Below are positions 1 through 7,732 of a stretch of 39,313 bases of DNA, piece after piece; within the stretch, counting starts at the first letter, position 1, and every line of letters starts with the position of its first letter. Where the stretch lies: the NCBI RefSeq assembly GCF_002382885.1, contig NZ_NWVL01000070.1:1-39313 (forward strand). The letters are read 5' to 3'. The notes beneath the pieces were generated by a model. That model saw nothing but the letters and a program-made list of their open reading frames with translations. It was not told the origin of the DNA and did not search any database. The position numbers and the translations under genes are program-made. Source of the DNA: Streptomyces sp. WZ.A104. GTDB taxonomy: Bacteria > Actinomycetota > Actinomycetes > Streptomycetales > Streptomycetaceae.

Positions 1-426
1 GCCGGGCAGGGCCAGCAGTCGGCTCCGCGGGCCGGGGGCCGCGAGCCCGGCGGAGCGGCCGGCGAGCCGAGCCCGTACCGAGCGCTCCGCGAGGACCTGG
101 CAGCGCTCCAGGAGGGCCGCGGCGAGCGGCCTGCCGCGCAGGGCCCGCAGGGCGGCCAGGTCGTCCGGGCGGGGGTCGTAGCCGGCCGCCAGGGCGTCCT
201 GGAGCAGCTCCAGATAGCCGGCGACGGAGCCGGGGAGGGCGTTGCGGTAGCGGGCGAGGTCGGCGAGGAGGAACGCTCGCAGCCGACCGGCCTCGCCGAC
301 CGCCTCGTCCACGGAGCCCGCGAGCCGCAGGCAGTCCTGGACATCCTCGTCGGACAGGGGCATGGGGTGGAGGGCGATGGCGAGGGCACGTCGGAGCACC
401 CGCAGCTCGTCCGCGCTGAACGCCAT
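1..426 (-). CDS. Conserved hypothetical protein, N-terminal 142 residues (truncated by window edge)
   Basis: An open frame runs without a stop from an ATG at 426 to the left edge of the window, giving 142 codons that begin MAFSADELRVLRRALA. I do not recognise a catalytic motif. The product looks soluble and mostly helical, rich in Ala, Leu, Arg and Asp, with no membrane segment. It lies downstream of coaX on the same strand, but 160 bp away. That gap includes an unusually AT-rich stretch around 455-497, so the gene may have its own promoter. The codon pattern (G or C at third positions) supports real coding. The C-terminus and full length cannot be seen. Confidence 0.7.
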   Translation of the reverse strand, partial: MAFSADELRVLRRALAIALHPMPLSDEDVQDCLRLAGSVDEAVGEAGRLRAFLLADLARYRNALPGSVAGYLELLQDALAAGYDPRPDDLAALRALRGRPLAAALLERCQVLAERSVRARLAGRSAGLAAPGPRSRLLALPG

Positions 427-586
427 GCCGCCTCGTGAACCGTAGGGCGTGGGCATAACGCGACAATACGTGCTAAATGGACAAAATCCGTTTAACTGGT
501 CGCCGGTGGCGCGGCGCGCCCGCCCGGGGCCCGGCCGCCGCCACCGCGCGTTGTCGCAGGTACGCCGAGCGCCGCCGGGGCATCCC
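427..586. other. Intergenic spacer with AT-rich patch
   Basis: This is the 160-bp spacer between the coaX stop and the truncated hypothetical gene. About 455-497 is much richer in A and T than anything nearby, which fits a promoter region or a site for an AT-binding nucleoid protein. I could not match a convincing pair of -35 and -10 hexamers with normal spacing. No clear terminator hairpin for coaX is visible. Confidence 0.35.
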
Positions 587-1384
587 CTACGACCGGGGCA
601 TGTTCCGCTCGTAGACCAGGCGCAGTCCGATGAGTGTCAGCCACGGCTCGTGCTCGTCGATCGCGGCGGACTCCCCCAACACCATCGGAGCAAGGCCGCC
701 CGTCGCGATGACCGTGACGTCGTCCGGGTCGGCGGCCAGCTCCTTCTTCATCCGCTCCACCACCCCGTCGACCTGGCCCGCGAAGCCGTAGACGATCCCG
801 GACTGCATGGCCTCGACGGTGTTCTTGCCGATCACGCTGCGCGGCCGGGCCAGCTCGATCTTGCGGAGCTGGGCGCCCTTGACGCCGAGCGCCTCGACCG
901 AGATCTCGATGCCGGGGGCGATGACCCCGCCCGCGTACTCACCGCGCGGGGAGACCGCGTCGAAGGTGGTGGCGGTGCCGAAGTCGACGACGATCGCCGG
1001 ACCCCCGTACAGCTCGACGGCGGCGACCGCGTTGATGATGCGGTCCGCGCCGACCTCCTTGGGGTTGTCCATCAGGACCGGCACGCCCGTCTTGACGCCG
1101 GGCTCCACGAGGACGGCGGGCACGTCGCCGTAGTAGCGGCGGGTGACCTCGCGCAGCTCGTGCAGGACCGAGGGGACGGTCGCGCAGATCGCGATGCCCT
1201 CGATGCCGTCGCCCAGCTCCATGCCCAGCAGCGGGTGCATGCCCATCAGGCCCTGGAGGAGTACCGCCAGCTCGTCGGCGGTACGGCGGGCGTCGGTGGA
1301 GATCCGCCAGTGCTCGACGATCTCCTCGCCGTCGAAGAGGCCGAGGACCGTGTGCGTGTTGCCGACGTCGATGGTCAGGAGCAT
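587..1384 (-). CDS. coaX: Type III pantothenate kinase
   Basis: This enzyme phosphorylates pantothenate with ATP, the first step from pantothenate to coenzyme A, in the cytosol. The 265-residue product has the usual CoaX length. Its ASKHA-fold signatures are visible: the N-terminal phosphate loop MLLTIDVGNTHT with Asp6, a GADRIINAVAA segment in the middle, and the IVVDFGTATTFDAV block followed by GGVIAPGI. The start is an ATG whose T overlaps the first base of the nadC stop codon, so coaX is the last gene of the tightly packed DUF2520-panC-nadB-nadC-coaX run. Co-location with panC links pantothenate synthesis to its activation. CoaX enzymes are generally insensitive to CoA feedback, unlike type I CoaA. 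Confidence 0.95.
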   Translation of the reverse strand: MLLTIDVGNTHTVLGLFDGEEIVEHWRISTDARRTADELAVLLQGLMGMHPLLGMELGDGIEGIAICATVPSVLHELREVTRRYYGDVPAVLVEPGVKTGVPVLMDNPKEVGADRIINAVAAVELYGGPAIVVDFGTATTFDAVSPRGEYAGGVIAPGIEISVEALGVKGAQLRKIELARPRSVIGKNTVEAMQSGIVYGFAGQVDGVVERMKKELAADPDDVTVIATGGLAPMVLGESAAIDEHEPWLTLIGLRLVYERNMPRS

Positions 1385-2460
1385 CAGGCGTCGGCCCCGT
1401 CGGTGATGGTGTCCTCGGCCGCGTCGGCGTCGCGGAAGTCCAGGCCGATGTCGAGGATCGGCGAGGAGTGGGTGAGCGCCCCGACCGCCAGGTAGTCGAC
1501 GCCCGCGTCCGCGTAGGCGCGGGCCGAGTCGAGCGTGAGGCGGCCGGAGGACTCCAGGATCGCGCGGCCCGCGACCAGGGCGACCGCCTCGGCGGTCTCG
1601 GCCGGGGTGAAGTTGTCCAGCAGGATCAGGTCGACACCCGCGTCCAGCACCTCGCGGACCTGCTCCAGCGTGTCGACCTCGACCTCGATGGGCAGGTCGG
1701 GGAACTCGGCGCGGACCCGCTTGAACGCCTCCGCGACCCCGCCCGCCGCGACGACGTGGTTGTCCTTGACCAGGGCCGCGTCGGAGAGCGACATCCGGTG
1801 GTTGACGCCGCCGCCGCAGCGCACCGCGTACTTCTCCAGCGCGCGCAGGCCCGCCGTCGTCTTGCGGGTGTCGCGGACCTGGGCCCCGGAGCCCTCCAGC
1901 ACGTCCGCCCAGGCGCGGGTGGCGGTCGCGATGCCGGAGAGGCGGCAGAGCAGGTTCAGCGCGCTGCGCTCGCCGGTCAGCAGGTCGCGGGTGCGGGTGG
2001 TGACGGTCAGCAGCTTCTGCCCGGGGGCGATCCGCTCGCCGTCCTCGACGTGCCGCTCGACCTCGAACTCCTCGGTGCAGACGATCGACAGGACCGCCTC
2101 GGCGACCCGCAGCCCCGCCACGACGCCCGCCTCCCGGGCGGTGAAGTCACCGGTGATGACGGCGTCCTCGGGGACGGTCGCCACCGTCGTGACGTCCACC
2201 CCGCCGTCGAGATCCTCCTCGATCGCCACATGGGCGACGTCCTCGACCTGGACGGGGTCGAGCCCCGCCTCGGCCAGCAGCAGGGCGAGCGCGGGGTCCA
2301 GGCCGCACTCCAGGGCTTCGGCGTCGAATCCGTCGTCACCGCCACAGCCGCAGCCGTCGCCGCAGCCGCCTCCCGAGGCCTCGGACGGGGCGGGCGCGCC
2401 GACGCTGATCAGCGGTACGTCCACGGGTGTGGGGCGCGGATTCTCTTCGGGCGTGCTCAC
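1384..2460 (-). CDS. nadC: Nicotinate-nucleotide diphosphorylase (carboxylating), quinolinate phosphoribosyltransferase
   Basis: NadC converts quinolinate and PRPP to nicotinate mononucleotide, CO2 and diphosphate in de novo NAD synthesis. The 358-residue protein carries the family hallmarks: RDTRKTTAGLRALEKYAV, then GGGVNHRMSLSDAALVKDNH, an EVEVDTLEQ strand and LILLDNF. It is about 70 residues longer than a minimal NadC because of an N-terminal extension rich in Pro, Gly and Asp that contains the cysteine cluster GGGCGDGCGCGG. The start is GTG at 2460, preceded by GAGGAG at a good distance. The stop overlaps the coaX start by one base. A 110-bp gap separates it from nadB upstream, large for this operon, but I see no terminator there. 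Confidence 0.95.
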   Translation of the reverse strand: MSTPEENPRPTPVDVPLISVGAPAPSEASGGGCGDGCGCGGDDGFDAEALECGLDPALALLLAEAGLDPVQVEDVAHVAIEEDLDGGVDVTTVATVPEDAVITGDFTAREAGVVAGLRVAEAVLSIVCTEEFEVERHVEDGERIAPGQKLLTVTTRTRDLLTGERSALNLLCRLSGIATATRAWADVLEGSGAQVRDTRKTTAGLRALEKYAVRCGGGVNHRMSLSDAALVKDNHVVAAGGVAEAFKRVRAEFPDLPIEVEVDTLEQVREVLDAGVDLILLDNFTPAETAEAVALVAGRAILESSGRLTLDSARAYADAGVDYLAVGALTHSSPILDIGLDFRDADAAEDTITDGADA

Positions 2461-2570
2461 GGTGACGGCTCCTCGGGGGCGTGGCGGGTGGTGCGGGTAC
2501 GGCTGGTGCTACCGGCGTTGCTGGTGCCGCCCCGCGGTGTGCGGCGGAGCGGCTGCTTCCAGCAGTGTGC

Positions 2571-4247
2571 TCAATCCGACGGGCGTACGGGCGGGAATGC
2601 GGCGGTCTCCGTGCGGTGGACGACCGGGGTGCGGTCGGGCGCGATCCGGACGACCAGGTGGCGGCGGCCGTGGGCGTCGTCGCGGTCGGGCCGGTCCTCG
2701 CGCCAGTGGCAGCCGCGGGTCTCCTCGCGGTCCCGGGCGGCGGCGACCAGGACCCGGGAGACCAGGAGGAGGTTGGTGACCTCCCAGGCGTCGACCCCGG
2801 GGACGACCGCCTTGGCCCCGTCCCCGTCGGTGGCCGCCTCGCGGTGCAGGGCCTCCAGATCCTCGGCGGCGGCGGCCAGGCTCTCGGCGGAGCGCAGGAC
2901 CCCGGCGCCGCGGGTCATGGTGCGCTGGATCGCCGTACGGGCCTCGGGGGCCAGCAGCGCGACCGGATCGTCGGCGCCCGGGGCCGGTTCGGTGCGGGGC
3001 GGGCGGGCCTCGGCGATGTCGGCGGCGATGCGCTCGGCGAAGACCAGGCCCTCCAGGAGGGAGTTGGACGCGAGGCGGTTGGCCCCGTGCACCCCGGTGC
3101 AGGCGACCTCGCCGCAGGCGTACAGGCCGGGCACCGTCGTGCGGCCCCGCAGGTCGGTGCGGACGCCGCCGGAGGCGTAGTGCGCGGCCGGGGCGACCGG
3201 GACCGGCTCGGTGACCGGGTCGATGCCGTGGGCCCGGCAGGCGGCCAGGATCGTGGGGAAGCGCTGCTCCCACATGGCCGCCCCGAAGTGCCGGGCGTCC
3301 AGATACATGTGCTCGGTGCCCTGCTCGTGCATCCGGCGGGTGATGGCCTTGGCGACGATGTCGCGGGGGGCCAGCTCGGCCAGCTCGTGCTGACCGGCCA
3401 TGAAACGGACGCCGTCGCCGTCGACGAGATGCGCGCCCTCGCCGCGTACGGCCTCGGAGACCAGCGGCTGCTGGCCCTCGCTGTCCGCGCCCAGGAAGAG
3501 GACGGTCGGGTGGAACTGGACGAACTCCAGGTCGGAGACCTCCGCCCCGGCCCGCAGCGCGAGCGCCACCCCGTCGCCGGTGGAGACGGAGGGGTTGGTG
3601 GTGGCGGAGAAGACCTGGCCCATGCCGCCGGTGGCGAGGACGACCGAGGGCGCCCGGACCGCGCCGACGCCGTCGTGCTGGCCCTCGCCCATGACGTGCA
3701 GGGAGACCCCGGCCGTACGGCCCTCGGCGTCCGTGAGCAGGTCCAGGACGAGGGCGTTCTCGATGGTGTGGAGGGCTGCCTCGCGGACCGCCCCGACCAG
3801 GGCGCGGGAGATCTCCGCGCCGGTCGCGTCGCCGCCCGCGTGGGCGATGCGGCGGCGGTGGTGGCCGCCCTCGCGGGTCAGCGCTATCTCACCGCTGTCC
3901 GTGGTGTCGAAGTGCGCGCCGGTGGTGATCAGGCGGCGTACGGCGTCGGGGCCCTCGGTGACCAGGGTGCGGACGGCCTCCTCGTCGCAGAGGCCCGCGC
4001 CCGCGACCAGGGTGTCGTCGAGGTGCTGCTCGGGGGTGTCGCCCTCGCCGAGGGCCGCGGCGATACCGCCCTGTGCCCAGCGGGTCGAGCCGTCGTCGAG
4101 CCGGGCCTTGGTGACGACCACGGTGTCCAGTCCGGCGGCCGCGCAGCGCAGCGCGGCGGTGAGCCCGGCGACGCCGGAGCCGACCACCACGACGTCCGCG
4201 TCGATGGCCCAGCCGGGGGCGGGGGCGGTCAGCCGTATTCCGGTCAC
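2571..4247 (-). CDS. nadB: L-aspartate oxidase
   Basis: NadB is a cytosolic flavoenzyme that oxidises L-aspartate to iminoaspartate, which NadA condenses to quinolinate. No nadA is in this window. The 558-residue product opens with a dinucleotide-binding fold (VVVVGSGVAGLTAALRCA, about residues 19-36) and the STRWAQGGIAAAL flavin segment. It also has EFVQFHPTVLF and the capping-domain sequence ARDIVAKAITRRM typical of the succinate dehydrogenase/fumarate reductase flavoprotein superfamily. The absence of sdhB/C/D neighbours and the presence of nadC favour aspartate oxidase over a dehydrogenase. The start ATG overlaps the panC stop by four bases (ATGA), indicating translational coupling. Confidence 0.94.
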   Translation of the reverse strand: MTGIRLTAPAPGWAIDADVVVVGSGVAGLTAALRCAAAGLDTVVVTKARLDDGSTRWAQGGIAAALGEGDTPEQHLDDTLVAGAGLCDEEAVRTLVTEGPDAVRRLITTGAHFDTTDSGEIALTREGGHHRRRIAHAGGDATGAEISRALVGAVREAALHTIENALVLDLLTDAEGRTAGVSLHVMGEGQHDGVGAVRAPSVVLATGGMGQVFSATTNPSVSTGDGVALALRAGAEVSDLEFVQFHPTVLFLGADSEGQQPLVSEAVRGEGAHLVDGDGVRFMAGQHELAELAPRDIVAKAITRRMHEQGTEHMYLDARHFGAAMWEQRFPTILAACRAHGIDPVTEPVPVAPAAHYASGGVRTDLRGRTTVPGLYACGEVACTGVHGANRLASNSLLEGLVFAERIAADIAEARPPRTEPAPGADDPVALLAPEARTAIQRTMTRGAGVLRSAESLAAAAEDLEALHREAATDGDGAKAVVPGVDAWEVTNLLLVSRVLVAAARDREETRGCHWREDRPDRDDAHGRRHLVVRIAPDRTPVVHRTETAAFPPVRPSD

Positions 4248-5299
4248 GTCAGGGCTCCGAAGGTGAGGGTGATGTTGTCGATGAGGCGGGTGTCCCCGAC
4301 CCTGGCGGCGACGGCGAGGATCGCCTCCCCGCTCTCGCGGTCGTCGGGGATCTCGGTGAAGTCCGCCGGGTCCACCAGGGCCAGATAGTCCACGGCGAGC
4401 GGCAGCCTGCCCCGGGCCGCGGCCTCGTCGAGCACCGCCTGAGCGGCGGCCCGGACGGCGGCGGGCGCCCCGTTGGGCCGGGCAAGCGCCACGGCCTGGG
4501 CGTCGGCGGCGGCACGTGCCTCGCCCATCCTGTTGAGCCCGGCGGCCCGGTCGGAGCCGGGGGCGGTGGCCTTGGCCCGCTCGTGCAGGGCCTGCTGGGC
4601 CGCGAGCCGGTCGCGGGCCGCGAACAGGGCGCGGGGCAGGGCGAGCGCGGTGTGCCGCTCCTCGGTGGAGAGGAATCTGTTGCGGCTGGAGAGCGCGAGC
4701 CCGTCGGGGTCCCGCACGGTGGGCACACCGGTGATCCGGACGCCGAAGTTCAGGTCGCGGACCATGCGGCGGATCAGGGCGAGCTGCTGGGCGTCCTTCT
4801 GCCCGTAGAACGCCTCGTCGGGCCGGGTGAGGTGGAGGAGCTTGGCGACGACGGTGAGCATCCCGTCGAAGTGCCCGGGGCGGGCCGCGCCTTCGAGGCG
4901 TTCGCCCATGGGGCCGGCGGTGATCCGGACCTGGGGCTCGCCGCCCGGATAGACCTCGTCCACACCGGGGGCGAAGACCGCGTCGGCCCCCGCCGCCGCG
5001 GCGATCTCCAGGTCGGCGTCCAGGGTGCGGGGGTAGCGGTCGAGGTCGGCGGCCTCGCCGAACTGGAGCGGGTTCACGAAGACGGTGGCCACGACCTGGC
5101 CGTCTCGTCCGGCGGCGGTGCGGGCGGCGCGGATCAGGGCGGCGTGGCCCTCGTGAAGGGCGCCCATGGTCATGACGACGGCACGCTCGGCCCCGGTGGG
5201 GCGGGGCAGCGCGTCGAGCTCGGCGGCGGTGCGCAGGAGGGCGGGGGCCCGGCCCGGGGCGGCGGGGCCCACGTCTCCCGTACGGCTGGTGGTCGTCAT
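4244..5299 (-). CDS. panC: Pantothenate synthetase (pantoate--beta-alanine ligase)
   Basis: PanC condenses pantoate and beta-alanine with ATP to make pantothenate. The 351-residue product has the nucleotidyltransferase motifs MTMGALHEGHAALIR (HxGH type), FVNPLQFG, FYGQKDAQQL and the KMSKS-like ALSSRNRFLS. Residues 1-35 and a stretch around 225-275 look like actinobacterial extensions rich in Ala and Arg. The chosen ATG at 5299 follows GGGAGAGG. Unusually, this ribosome-binding site and the first codons are a near copy of the 38 bp just upstream, so a 13-codon mini-ORF ends in an ATGA overlap with this start (see the repeat and leader entries). The gene overlaps nadB by ATGA. Confidence 0.95.
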   Translation of the reverse strand: MTTTSRTGDVGPAAPGRAPALLRTAAELDALPRPTGAERAVVMTMGALHEGHAALIRAARTAAGRDGQVVATVFVNPLQFGEAADLDRYPRTLDADLEIAAAAGADAVFAPGVDEVYPGGEPQVRITAGPMGERLEGAARPGHFDGMLTVVAKLLHLTRPDEAFYGQKDAQQLALIRRMVRDLNFGVRITGVPTVRDPDGLALSSRNRFLSTEERHTALALPRALFAARDRLAAQQALHERAKATAPGSDRAAGLNRMGEARAAADAQAVALARPNGAPAAVRAAAQAVLDEAAARGRLPLAVDYLALVDPADFTEIPDDRESGEAILAVAARVGDTRLIDNITLTFGALT

Positions 5300-5352
5300 C
5301 GGGCCTCTCCCGGTCCCGTACGGCTGATGGTCGTCATCGGGTCTCCCCCGGT
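5276..5352. repeat. 38-bp tandem duplication covering the panC ribosome-binding site and start
   Basis: Bases 5276-5313 and 5314-5351 are two adjacent copies of the same 38-bp unit with three mismatches (5289/5327, 5304/5342, 5308/5346). Each copy contains, on the minus strand, a purine-rich ribosome-binding site, an ATG and the codons ACGACC followed by A(T/C)C AGC CGT ACG. Because 38 is not a multiple of three, the upstream ATG is out of frame with panC and reads into a short ORF that stops exactly at the panC start. Confidence 0.9.
5296..5337 (-). CDS. 13-codon leader ORF between the DUF2520 gene and panC
   Basis: The upstream repeat copy starts an ORF at the ATG at 5337 that encodes MTTISRTGPGEAR and stops at TGA 5296-5298. 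Its start overlaps the stop of the DUF2520 gene as ATGA, and its stop overlaps the panC start as ATGA. It has the ribosome-binding site of the duplicated unit. I infer that it relays ribosomes from the upstream gene to panC, or tunes panC translation. It may equally be a harmless by-product of slippage. The peptide resembles the true PanC N-terminus for its first seven residues and has no other recognisable feature. Confidence 0.45.
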   Translation of the reverse strand: MTTISRTGPGEAR

Positions 5353-6299
5353 CGTGGTCCCGGGCCGGAGCCGCCGGGGCGGGTCTCCTGGTCGGCCGCC
5401 AGGACGACGAGCAGGTCCTCGGCCAGCTCCGCCTTGAGCAGGCCGTGGGCGAGCGCCCGGTCGGCCGTGGCGCGGGCCATCGCGAGATACCCGGCCACCG
5501 CCTGCGGGGCGTGGGCGCGCAGCTCGCCGATGTGGGCGGCGACCGTGCCCGCGTCCCCCCGCGCGACCGGGCCGGTCAGCGCGGCGTCGCCGGAGCGCAG
5601 GGCGTTGTCCAGAGCCGCGCCGAGGAGCGGCCCGAGCATCCGGTCCGGGGCGGCGACCCCGGCCTTGGTCAGCAGCTCCATCGACTGGGCGACCAGGGTG
5701 ACCAGGTGGTTCGCACCGAGCGCGAGGGCCGCGTGGTAGAGCGGGCGGGACTCCTCGGCGATCCACTCGGGCTCGCCGCCCATCTCGATGACCAGCGCCT
5801 CGGCGGCGAGCCGCAGCTCCTCGGGGGCGGTGACCCCGAAGGAGCAGCCCGCGAGCCGCTGGACGTCGACGGCGGTGCCGGTGAACGTCATCGCCGGGTG
5901 CAGCGCGAGCGGCAGGGCCCCGGCCCGCAGCGCGGGGTCCAGCACCTTCGTCCCGTACCGCCCGGAGGTGTGGACGAGCAGCTGGCCGGGCCGCACGGCG
6001 CCGGTCTCGACCAGGCCCTCCACCAAGGTGGGCAGCACATCGTCGGGGACGGTCAGCAGCACCAGCTCGGCGCGGGCCAGCACCTCGGCGGGCTCCACCA
6101 GGGGCACGTCGGGGAGCAGCTCGGCGGCGCGCCGCCGGGAGGCGTCGGAGACGCCCGACACGGCGACCGGGCGGTGTCCGGCGAGCTGGAGGGACGCGGC
6201 GAGTGCGGGGCCGACGCGGCCCGCGCCGACGACCCCGACCGTGAGGCGGGCGGGGCGGTCCCTCGCGTCGAGGGGTTCCTTCGAAACTGATGCGTTCAC
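5334..6299 (-). CDS. Rossmann-like NAD(P)-binding protein with DUF2520 C-terminal domain
   Basis: The 321-residue product begins (about residue 20) with a Rossmann fold, LTVGVVGAGRVGPALAASLQ, followed by a ketopantoate-reductase/6PGDH-like layout: VLLTVPDDVLPTLVEGL, LLVHTSGRYG and LALHPAMTFTG. The C-terminal half (from about 145) is the all-helical DUF2520 dimerisation/substrate domain. The family is uncharacterised. Its placement first in the panC-nadB-nadC-coaX operon suggests an oxidoreductase of pantothenate metabolism, for example ketopantoate reduction, but that is inference. The start is GTG at 6299 with GGAAGG upstream. An in-frame alternative downstream is unlikely because the Rossmann strand begins soon after. 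The stop overlaps the leader ORF start by ATGA. Confidence 0.85.
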   Translation of the reverse strand: MNASVSKEPLDARDRPARLTVGVVGAGRVGPALAASLQLAGHRPVAVSGVSDASRRRAAELLPDVPLVEPAEVLARAELVLLTVPDDVLPTLVEGLVETGAVRPGQLLVHTSGRYGTKVLDPALRAGALPLALHPAMTFTGTAVDVQRLAGCSFGVTAPEELRLAAEALVIEMGGEPEWIAEESRPLYHAALALGANHLVTLVAQSMELLTKAGVAAPDRMLGPLLGAALDNALRSGDAALTGPVARGDAGTVAAHIGELRAHAPQAVAGYLAMARATADRALAHGLLKAELAEDLLVVLAADQETRPGGSGPGPRPGETR

Positions 6300-6466
6300 G
6301 CGGCGATGGCCTTCCGTTCCAGTCCGCGGGGGGTACCGGACGATTTCTCTGCATGCTACGCCAGCGTTTCGGGGAAGCCTCCCCGCCGCCCACAGCCTGT
6401 GGATAACTCCGCGAACCGAGGGAAACCCGCGGGCGGGCTGTCAGAGGTCCGGGTGATGATCGTCCC
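6300..6466. promoter_or_regulatory. Divergent intergenic region: likely promoters of the pan/nad operon and the aldolase gene
   Basis: These 167 bp separate divergent genes and must hold promoters for both. On the minus strand a TAGCAT hexamer (6353-6358) fits a Streptomyces -10 element, but no good -35 lies 16-18 bp away. A small perfect hairpin, CGGGGA-AGCC-TCCCCG, lies at 6370-6385. No operator for a known regulator is recognised. Confidence 0.35.
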
Positions 6467-7621
6467 ATGGCGACGACGGATGAGCAGGAGCAGCGGCGGC
6501 GCAGGCTGGCCGCGTGGCGGGGGTCGAGCCGGGTGCTGGCGCGGATGGGCGCGGACGGCACGCTGGGCGAGCGGCTGGCGGCGCTGGCGGCCGACGCCTC
6601 GTCCGTACACGATCCGGAGGACTGGACCGATGTGTACGGGGGCGGGGTCGTCGCCGATCTGGAGCGGCGGGCGGCCGGGGTGCTGGGGACGGAGGCGGCG
6701 GCGTTCTTCCCGACCGGCACGATGGCCCAGCAGGTCGCCCTGCGGTGCTGGGCGGGGCGTACGGGCGACGCGACGGTGGCGCTGCATCCCCTGTCCCACC
6801 CGGAGCTGCACGAGGGCGGGGCGCTCGGCTCGGTGAGCGGGCTGCGCACGGTGCATCCGACGTCCGCGCCCCGGCTGCCGAGCGCCGAGGAGGTACGGGA
6901 GTTCCCCGAGCCGTTCGGGACGCTGATGCTGGAGCTTCCGTTGCGGGACGCCGGGTTCGTGCTGCCGTCCTGGGAGGAGCTGACGGCGGTGGTGGAGGCG
7001 GCCCGGGAACGGGACGCGGTGGTCCACTTCGACGGGGCGCGGCTGTGGGAGTGCGGCCCGCACTTCGGGCGGGAGCTGCCGGAGATCGTGGCGCTCGCCG
7101 ACAGCGTGTACGTGTCGTTCTACAAGTCGCTGGACGGACTGTCCGGGGCGGTGCTGGCGGGCCCTTCGGTGCTGGTGGAGGAGGCCCGGGTGTGGCGCCA
7201 CCGGTACGGGGGCCAGGTCTTCCAGCAGTATCCGGCGGCGCTGTCCGCGCTGCTGGGACTGGAGCGGGAGCTGCCGAGGCTGCCGTCGTACGTGGCGCAC
7301 GCGAAGGTGGTGGCCGGGGCGCTGGCGGAGGGGTTCGCGGAGGCGGGGGTGCCGTGGTTCCGGGTGCGTCCGGAGCCGCCGCACACGCACCAGTTCCAGG
7401 TCTGGCTGCCGTACGGCACCGAGGTGCTGGACGAGGCGTCGTTGCTGCAGGCAGAGGAGAGCGGCGTGACGCTGTTCCGGCGCTGGTTCCCGGGAGCGGC
7501 CGGGGGCGGGCTGCCGCCCGGGGTCTCGTTCACGGAGGTGACGGTGGCGGCGGACGGGCTGGAATGGACCGCCGACGACGTACGGAAGGCGGTGGGGGCG
7601 TTCGTCGGGTACCTGGCGTAG
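6467..7621 (+). CDS. Threonine aldolase family / beta-eliminating lyase-related PLP enzyme
   Basis: This is a fold-type I PLP enzyme of 384 residues resembling low-specificity L-threonine aldolase, which cleaves threonine or allo-threonine to glycine and acetaldehyde. Visible features are the PTGTMAQQVALR cofactor-loop segment, the HFDGARLWECGP motif with the PLP-binding Asp, and YVSFYKSLDGLSGAVLAG with the candidate Schiff-base Lys in FYKSLDG. The N-terminal 40 residues are Arg-rich and somewhat longer than in classical aldolases. The start ATG at 6467 has only a weak upstream purine tract. The gene stands alone, divergent from the pan/nad operon, and ends 88 bp before a convergent small ORF. 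Substrate specificity cannot be decided from sequence alone. Confidence 0.85.
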   Translation: MATTDEQEQRRRRLAAWRGSSRVLARMGADGTLGERLAALAADASSVHDPEDWTDVYGGGVVADLERRAAGVLGTEAAAFFPTGTMAQQVALRCWAGRTGDATVALHPLSHPELHEGGALGSVSGLRTVHPTSAPRLPSAEEVREFPEPFGTLMLELPLRDAGFVLPSWEELTAVVEAARERDAVVHFDGARLWECGPHFGRELPEIVALADSVYVSFYKSLDGLSGAVLAGPSVLVEEARVWRHRYGGQVFQQYPAALSALLGLERELPRLPSYVAHAKVVAGALAEGFAEAGVPWFRVRPEPPHTHQFQVWLPYGTEVLDEASLLQAEESGVTLFRRWFPGAAGGGLPPGVSFTEVTVAADGLEWTADDVRKAVGAFVGYLA

Positions 7622-7647
7622 CGGGCCCTGTCCGGTGACCTGGCCCC

Positions 7648-7732
7648 GGTCCTCAGAGGTCCCGTCCTCAGGGCCCCGTCCTCAGAGCCCCGGCCTCAGG
7701 GTTCCGGCCTCAGACGCCGGACGGGCTGGGTT
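7648..7732. repeat. 14-bp degenerate tandem repeat (five CCTCAG units) merging into a Streptomyces-type intergenic repeat
   Basis: CCTCAG occurs at 7651, 7666, 7680, 7694 and 7708, with spacings of 15, 14, 14 and 14 bp in a conserved C-G-G/T context. The last unit runs into CAGACGCCGGACGGGCTGG (7711-7729). From memory this resembles a sequence seen many times between Streptomyces genes. The block fills the gap between the convergent aldolase gene and the 60-residue ORF, and its last unit contains that ORF's stop codon. Confidence 0.75.

Noticed and set aside
2481..4388. 635-codon open frame on the plus strand opposite nadB
   Set aside because: It is antisense to nadB, and its Gly/Arg/Asp-rich low-complexity translation is the usual mirror of a GC-rich gene. 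NadB on the other strand has full family motifs.
5276..5352. The 38-bp direct repeat as an attachment site or CRISPR-like repeat
   Set aside because: There are only two adjacent copies with no spacers, and no integrase, tRNA or cas gene is present. It is a simple tandem duplication.
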